6,124 bases of DNA. Source: an uncultured Methanomethylovorans sp. (GTDB lineage Archaea > Halobacteriota > Methanosarcinia > Methanosarcinales > Methanosarcinaceae). The notes under the pieces are model-generated. The model was not told where the DNA came from. It searched no databases and saw only the letters and a list, made by a program, of their open reading frames with translations. The stretch is from positions 1 to 6,124 of the forward strand of contig CALBTS010000366.1 of assembly GCA_937968035.1 (NCBI GenBank), given 5' to 3'. This document shows, one piece after another, positions 1-4,153 of this stretch (positions are counted from its first letter, which is position 1; every line of letters starts with the position of its first letter). Made by a program: the position numbers and the translations under genes.

Positions 1-360
1 TCCACACCTGAGGATCTCAAAGATCTCTTAGATCCCTTGTTACCTGAAAACGAAGGCGATGGCTCGGATCTGGCCGTAATGGAAGAGACATCGGATGAAT
101 CAGGCAACCAGTCCTCAGAAGATCTTTTAGGTGAACCATCGGTTGTGATCGTTGAAGGAAAACAGGTCGATCTGACACTTCCGCCTGGCACAGGCACAGG
201 TTTTACCCCGGGTGAACAGGCCAATACCACACCTGAGGATTTCCTTCCGTCTTATGCATACGAAATTAGTGTAATATCTTCGTCGATCTATTCCGAGGAA
301 CTGCCGGAAGGTTATGAAAGCATTATCAAACAGTACTTTGAGGAAATGGCAGGAAAATAA
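1..360 (+). CDS. C-terminal end of an unidentified protein upstream of moxR (5' partial)
   Basis: The frame is open from the first base to the TAA at 358-360, giving 119 visible residues; the true start lies outside the window. I do not recognise the gene with certainty. The visible part has an acidic, Ser/Gly/Asn-rich low-complexity stretch (about residues 16-45), then a short hydrophobic strand-like piece (VVIVEGKQVDLTLP). A Gly/Thr/Pro-rich linker follows, and then a tail ending in LPEGYESIIKQYFEEM. From memory, proteins encoded in bacterial MoxR/DUF58/VWA clusters often end in a similar tail (Y...L....IP..Y...V..YF). The gene is therefore probably a member of the same system, perhaps a large membrane protein whose soluble tail is seen here. 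No membrane segment is visible in this part. It lies 49 nt before the moxR start on the same strand, probably in the same operon. Coding status is well supported; function is inferred. Confidence 0.75.
   Translation, partial: STPEDLKDLLDPLLPENEGDGSDLAVMEETSDESGNQSSEDLLGEPSVVIVEGKQVDLTLPPGTGTGFTPGEQANTTPEDFLPSYAYEISVISSSIYSEELPEGYESIIKQYFEEMAGK
2..15 (+). repeat. 14-nt direct repeat, copy 1
   Basis: CCACACCTGAGGAT occurs here and again at 227-240, exactly and in the same reading frame (225 nt, or 75 codons, apart). Both copies encode the tetrapeptide TPED within the low-complexity tail of the upstream protein. It may be a remnant of a repeated linker unit or simply chance in low-complexity sequence. 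Confidence 0.4.
227..240 (+). repeat. 14-nt direct repeat, copy 2
   Basis: This is the second exact copy of the 14-mer found at 2-15, again encoding TPED. The sequence after it diverges at once (DLKDLL after copy 1, DFLPSY after copy 2), so the repeat does not extend. Confidence 0.4.
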
Positions 361-395
361 TGGCAGACAGAATCGTACTATTGATCCATGAATGT

Positions 396-403
396 AAAGG
401 AGA
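396..403 (+). promoter_or_regulatory. Shine-Dalgarno site of moxR
   Basis: AAAGGAGA lies 6 nt before the ATG at 410 and matches the purine core complementary to the 3' end of 16S rRNA. It decides for the ATG at 410 over the nearby ATGs at 388 and 392, which open only an 11-codon frame and an immediate stop. The 49-nt gap (361-409) shows no convincing TATA box or hairpin, so read-through from the upstream gene is likely. Confidence 0.8.
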
Positions 404-409
404 CCAGAG

Positions 410-1384
410 ATGAACTCCAGTGAAATGAGCGCAGGAAATCTGTCCCAGACATACCGGCTTGCCGGCGAGATGTTCAATGCATTGTTCGCCGAGATCGGTA
501 AGGTCATAGTGGGACAACAGGAATATGTGGAACAGATGATCATCGCTATGCTCTGTAATGGGCATGCTTTGGTGGAGAGCAATCCCGGTCTTGGGAAGAC
601 ATTGACCATTTCTACGATAGCAAAGGTCATGGACCTGCGCTTTAGCAGGATACAGTGTACTCCGGACCTGATGCCTGCGGATATCACAGGAACGAACATT
701 ATCGAGGAACACGGCGGTGTCAAGTCGTTCAAGTTCCAGGCAGGGCCTGTCTTTGCCAACATAGTGCTGGCAGATGAGATCAACCGTGCCTCTCCCAAGA
801 CACAATCCGCAATGCTTGAGGCCATGCAGGAAAAACAGATCACTGTAGCCAATGACACTTACCTGCTCGACAAGCCGTTCTTTATCCTGGCTACACAGAA
901 CCCCATTGAAATGGAAGGTACATTCCCGCTGCCTGAGGCACAACTGGACAGGTTCCTGCTGAAGATATTGCTGGACTACCCCACATTCGAGCAGGAGCTC
1001 AGCATTGTGGACAGGTATACTAAAATGGACACTCCGCAGGTCAGAAAAGTTATGAACAAGAGCACATTGCTCGATCTGCAAAAGCTAACTACTGAAGTGC
1101 CGATCTCCGACCAGCTAAAGTCCAGGGCTGTGAAGATAGTGCTGGCTACACGGCAGAACAGCGAGCATATCGAATACGGTGCATCTCCCAGAGCGTCTAT
1201 AGGTCTTATATTGACCGCAAAGGCACGTGCTCTGATCAAAGGCAGGAATTATGTCAGCGAAGAGGATATAGAGGCAATGGCCTATCCGATACTTCGCCAT
1301 AGGATCGGGCTTTCTTTCGAATCGGAGAGGCGTGGTATCACTGCAGACCAGATGATCAAGGGAATACTTGCACAGGTCAAATAA
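410..1384 (+). CDS. moxR: MoxR-family AAA+ ATPase
   Basis: This is a cytoplasmic AAA+ ATPase of the MoxR (MRP) type, 324 aa, the usual family length, and apparently complete. Members hydrolyse ATP to remodel or load cofactors into client proteins together with VWA-domain partners. Visible motifs are: Walker A SNPGLGKT (residues 57-64), where the first Gly of the usual GxPGxGKT is Ser; CTPDLMPADITGT (83-95), typical of the family; Walker B with the catalytic pair in VLADEIN (D122, E123); sensor 1 in ATQNP (N164); the arginine finger in QLDRF (R181); and sensor 2 GASPRAS (257-263, R261) in the C-terminal helical lid, which continues to about residue 320. The N-terminal VIVGQ (33-37) is also typical. 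There is no membrane segment. The start is fixed by a good Shine-Dalgarno site. A DUF58 gene follows after 14 nt, the classical pairing. Family assignment is very secure; the client is unknown. Confidence 0.97.
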   Translation: MNSSEMSAGNLSQTYRLAGEMFNALFAEIGKVIVGQQEYVEQMIIAMLCNGHALVESNPGLGKTLTISTIAKVMDLRFSRIQCTPDLMPADITGTNIIEEHGGVKSFKFQAGPVFANIVLADEINRASPKTQSAMLEAMQEKQITVANDTYLLDKPFFILATQNPIEMEGTFPLPEAQLDRFLLKILLDYPTFEQELSIVDRYTKMDTPQVRKVMNKSTLLDLQKLTTEVPISDQLKSRAVKIVLATRQNSEHIEYGASPRASIGLILTAKARALIKGRNYVSEEDIEAMAYPILRHRIGLSFESERRGITADQMIKGILAQVK

Positions 1385-1398
1385 AAATCAGGCAGGAC

Positions 1399-2277
1399 AT
1401 GAACCCCGGCAAACACACTATAAATGCGGATTTTTTCCGGCAGCTTGACCGTTTCTCTTTCATGGTGAACAAAAGAGTGTCCAGCGTATATGCCGGCAGC
1501 CGTCGTTCTATCAACAGCGGTAAAGGTATAGATACCGTAGGGTTCAGGGAATACTATCCTGGGGACGAGCCCAGGTCCATTGACTGGAAGGTCTATGCCA
1601 GATCAGAAAAATTGTATGTGCGGCAGTTCGAGGAGGATAAATCCCTCACGGCACATATACTGCTGGATGCCAGCAAGAGCATGGACTATCCTGATAAAGA
1701 TACCACCAAATTCGAATATGGCCTGATGCTTGCCATGGGCTTTGCATATATGGTCACAAAGGACAACGACAAGTTCGCCATTTCCACCTTTTCTGAAGAT
1801 GTGGATATATCTGAGCCGCGCAGAGGAAAGAAATACCTCTTTCAGACACTTGAAAGACTTGAGACCACAAAGCTGCAGGGTAAGACAGACATACATGAAT
1901 GTATCGTCAGATACAGCCGCGCGATCCATTCCCGGTCGCTTGTGATAATCATATCGGATTTCATGGATAGCCTGGATTCTATCAGGTCAGCTATATATCG
2001 TTTCTCTGACCATGACCTTATCCTTGTACAGGTGCTGGACAGGACAGAAGCCCAGCTTCAGGTGCACGGCCATACAAAGTTCATGGACCTGGAAACAGAG
2101 AAGGACCTTAAAACCTACGTAAGCGACAGCTTCAAAGAAAACTATCAGCGCAAATTGATGGAGCATATGAACAGCATTAAGGATACATGCTACCATGTGG
2201 GAGCGGAATATTACGCTTTCACTACGGATGTGCCCATCTTTGAAGCTTTCCTTTATACCATAGACAGGAGACACTGA
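1399..2277 (+). CDS. DUF58 domain protein with VWA-like fold, soluble short form
   Basis: This 292-aa protein has no membrane segment. It is the short cytoplasmic version of DUF58 proteins, many of which are longer and carry two N-terminal membrane helices. The DUF58 signature is clear: GFREYYPGDEPRSIDW and VYAR (about residues 48-68), then VRQFEED (74-80). The following half resembles a VWA domain with a complete MIDAS metal site: DASKSM (D90, S92, S94), T163 in GKTDI, and D187 in IISDFMD. The role is inferred from the family: a metal-binding adaptor or client-binding partner of the MoxR ATPase encoded just upstream. The ATG at 1399 is chosen because the conserved N-terminal LDRF...V..R (17-26) precedes the next Met (residue 22). 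Its Shine-Dalgarno is poor (only AGGA, 1-2 nt away), so translation may depend on coupling to moxR. One base separates its stop from the next start. Confidence 0.95.
   Translation: MNPGKHTINADFFRQLDRFSFMVNKRVSSVYAGSRRSINSGKGIDTVGFREYYPGDEPRSIDWKVYARSEKLYVRQFEEDKSLTAHILLDASKSMDYPDKDTTKFEYGLMLAMGFAYMVTKDNDKFAISTFSEDVDISEPRRGKKYLFQTLERLETTKLQGKTDIHECIVRYSRAIHSRSLVIIISDFMDSLDSIRSAIYRFSDHDLILVQVLDRTEAQLQVHGHTKFMDLETEKDLKTYVSDSFKENYQRKLMEHMNSIKDTCYHVGAEYYAFTTDVPIFEAFLYTIDRRH
2266..2271 (+). promoter_or_regulatory. Shine-Dalgarno site of the BatA-like gene
   Basis: AGGAGA lies inside the last codons of the DUF58 gene, 7 nt before the ATG at 2279. The DUF58 stop codon (2275-2277) falls between the site and the start, so termination and re-initiation are probably coupled. 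Confidence 0.8.
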
Positions 2278-2278
2278 T

Positions 2279-4153
2279 ATGGCCTTTGAGACACCCCTGG
2301 CTCTGCTGGCTCTGGCAAGCGTCATTCCTCTTATCATTCTCTACCTTCTTAGGCCAAAACCTCTTATGGTGAGAATACCATCAGTGATGTTCCTCATGCA
2401 GGTGGAAGAAAAAAAGCGCTTCTTCACTTCCATCACAAAACTTATCAAAGACCCTTTGTTCCTTATACAGCTACTGGTGCTCATTCTGTTAGCCCTGGCG
2501 GCTGCTGCGCCTTACATCATTACGAACGAACCCCTGAGCGATGAGCATACGGTACTGGTGATGGATATGTCTGCCAGCATGCAGACCGAGAACAGGTTCC
2601 AGGAAGCCATTAATGAGGCAGAGGATTATGTCAGCAAGAAGAACAGCATAGTGCTTGCCCACAATATTCCTGTGACATTGCTTGAAGGCCAGGACGCAAC
2701 CACCGCACAGGCAACTATCTCATCTCTTAAACCTGGTGCAACAGTAGCAGATATCTCTGCTGCCATGGGCACGGGTATGAGAATGCTGTCCCAGGGCGGT
2801 GGAAGGCTTATAGTGATCTCGGATTTCACAAACTGGGAAGGTGAAGATCCTGTTTCTGCAAAGAACCTGGCGGAATCATACGGCCTTAAAGTGGAATTCG
2901 TGCAGATCGGCAATACCGCAGATAACATAGGTATCATCCAGGGCAGGCTTGAAACCACGCAGAGTGGCTACACCTATAATTGTGTTTTAAAGAACTATGG
3001 CAGCAGTGACCAGAACGTGCCGGTGGAGATCACCACCACTGACGGTGAAAGTGTGACCAAGAACATCGACCTGCCGGTAAAAGCGAAGTCCACACAACAG
3101 TTCGTGCTTACGAACATGAGTACAGGTATCACCACTATCAAAATAAACAGGGATGACAGTTTGCCTGCGGATAATACTGCCTATGTATCAGTACCCAGGG
3201 TCTCGAACAAGCGTGTCCTGTTCGTATCTGACCAGTCCTTGTTGCCATCTATGACCTCAGTGTCCCTTATGCCGGGCATTCAGACAACGTTAGCCACAGG
3301 AGTGCCACAGGACCTGGCACGGTTCAGTGTGGTCGTAGTTGCCAAAGCCAACCAGTCCCACTCATCCGGGGAGATATCGTTGCTCTCATCGTACATTAAC
3401 GGCGGAGGTAAGGTCATATTCATCGCAAGTGATAGTCTTGCTGCACAGGGTGCAGACCTGGAACTGCAGAAACTGCTGCCTGTCAGAACATCCAATATAA
3501 TAGAGACCGAAAGGGGTCTGCAGATGAAGGTGAACCAGTCCACAAGGCTTACTGATGATCTGGCCCTGGATGAGATAGCAGTGTATAAGTACCTGAATGC
3601 GACTCCCAGGTTGGGAACTACAAGTCTAGTTGTAGCAGATAAAGGCACTCCGATGCTGGCTTTTGGAACGGTTGGCGAAGGCACGGTTGTCTACGTAGGG
3701 TTCAGTGACCAGCTTGGAGAAGGGGCCTGGAACAACTTCCACAATCTGCCTGATTTCCCTGTATTCTGGTTCAAGCTCGTTGGGTGGCTGGGTGGTTCAG
3801 GAGATATTTCCGAATATAATCTGAAAACAGGAGCTGTGTCAACCCTGGCAAAAGAACAGCAAATAACCACTCCTGATGGAACGGAGAACACAAAGAGAGT
3901 GCTTTACAGCAGCGCCGGTCTATATGAAGTGGCAGGCAGGACCATTGCTGTTAACCTGTACAACGATAAGGAATCTGATACCACCATTGATGCTACTGAT
4001 GTCATGGAAAGAGCCTCCTCAAAGGATGAGCCTTCTGTTGTGAGGGCGACAACATACGAATCTAAGAATTACCTGGACACTATAATGATAGCATTGGTAC
4101 TGCTTCTGGTCATCCTGGAGCTTTATATTATCAAAAAGAGAGGTGAGCTGTGA
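2279..4153 (+). CDS. BatA-like membrane protein with VWA, CARDB-like and glutamine-amidotransferase-like domains
   Basis: The protein is 624 aa. The N-terminus is the BatA-type double-membrane module: helix about 7-24, a positively charged loop containing RPKP and EEKKR, and helix about 60-80. A VWA domain follows (about 90-212), with MIDAS residues D96, S98 and S100 in MDMSASM, T155 and D182 (ISDF). Next comes a beta-sandwich, CARDB-like region (about 213-306). After it is a Rossmann-like region (about 310-480) resembling class I glutamine amidotransferases, but with no Cys nucleophile, so it is probably non-catalytic; it includes GGGKVIFIAS and the LLPV motif (399-402). A linker leads to a C-terminal helix (about 601-617) ending in KKRGEL. 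By the positive-inside rule the large middle part is outside the membrane. The layout matches proteins annotated as 'BatA and WFA domain-containing'. It probably assembles with the next gene product, its paralogue. Only one Cys (C235) is present. The ATG has a strong AGGAGA site. Confidence 0.92.
   Translation: MAFETPLALLALASVIPLIILYLLRPKPLMVRIPSVMFLMQVEEKKRFFTSITKLIKDPLFLIQLLVLILLALAAAAPYIITNEPLSDEHTVLVMDMSASMQTENRFQEAINEAEDYVSKKNSIVLAHNIPVTLLEGQDATTAQATISSLKPGATVADISAAMGTGMRMLSQGGGRLIVISDFTNWEGEDPVSAKNLAESYGLKVEFVQIGNTADNIGIIQGRLETTQSGYTYNCVLKNYGSSDQNVPVEITTTDGESVTKNIDLPVKAKSTQQFVLTNMSTGITTIKINRDDSLPADNTAYVSVPRVSNKRVLFVSDQSLLPSMTSVSLMPGIQTTLATGVPQDLARFSVVVVAKANQSHSSGEISLLSSYINGGGKVIFIASDSLAAQGADLELQKLLPVRTSNIIETERGLQMKVNQSTRLTDDLALDEIAVYKYLNATPRLGTTSLVVADKGTPMLAFGTVGEGTVVYVGFSDQLGEGAWNNFHNLPDFPVFWFKLVGWLGGSGDISEYNLKTGAVSTLAKEQQITTPDGTENTKRVLYSSAGLYEVAGRTIAVNLYNDKESDTTIDATDVMERASSKDEPSVVRATTYESKNYLDTIMIALVLLLVILELYIIKKRGEL
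4140..4146 (+). promoter_or_regulatory. Shine-Dalgarno site of the last gene
   Basis: GAGGTGA lies 6 nt before the ATG at 4153 and within the last codons of the BatA-like gene. It is a seven-base match to the expected complement of the 16S rRNA 3' end, the longest such match in the window. Together with the TGATG junction it fixes the start. Confidence 0.8.

Noticed and set aside
361..409. Possible promoter or terminator between the upstream gene and moxR
   Set aside because: No convincing TATA/BRE or -35/-10 pair, no stem-loop and no T-run could be seen in the 49-nt gap.
388..423. Eleven-codon frame (ATG at 388) overlapping the moxR start, as a possible leader peptide
   Set aside because: It has no Shine-Dalgarno of its own, contains the moxR Shine-Dalgarno, and shows no attenuator-like hairpin or codon run. 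Most likely chance.
127..858. Long open frame on the minus strand (243 aa)
   Set aside because: It is antisense to the upstream gene tail and the start of moxR, whose protein motifs are unmistakable. The translation is Cys/Ser-rich without any recognisable domain, as expected of a shadow frame.
326..1081. Second long minus-strand frame (251 aa), antisense to moxR
   Set aside because: It lies almost wholly over conserved moxR codons. The translation is rich in Cys, His and Leu without a fold pattern, and it has no Shine-Dalgarno of note.
3310..3718. Catalytic glutamine amidotransferase in the BatA-like gene
   Set aside because: The fold-like pattern is present but no Cys lies in this region, so there is no nucleophile. 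It is better described as a non-catalytic relative.
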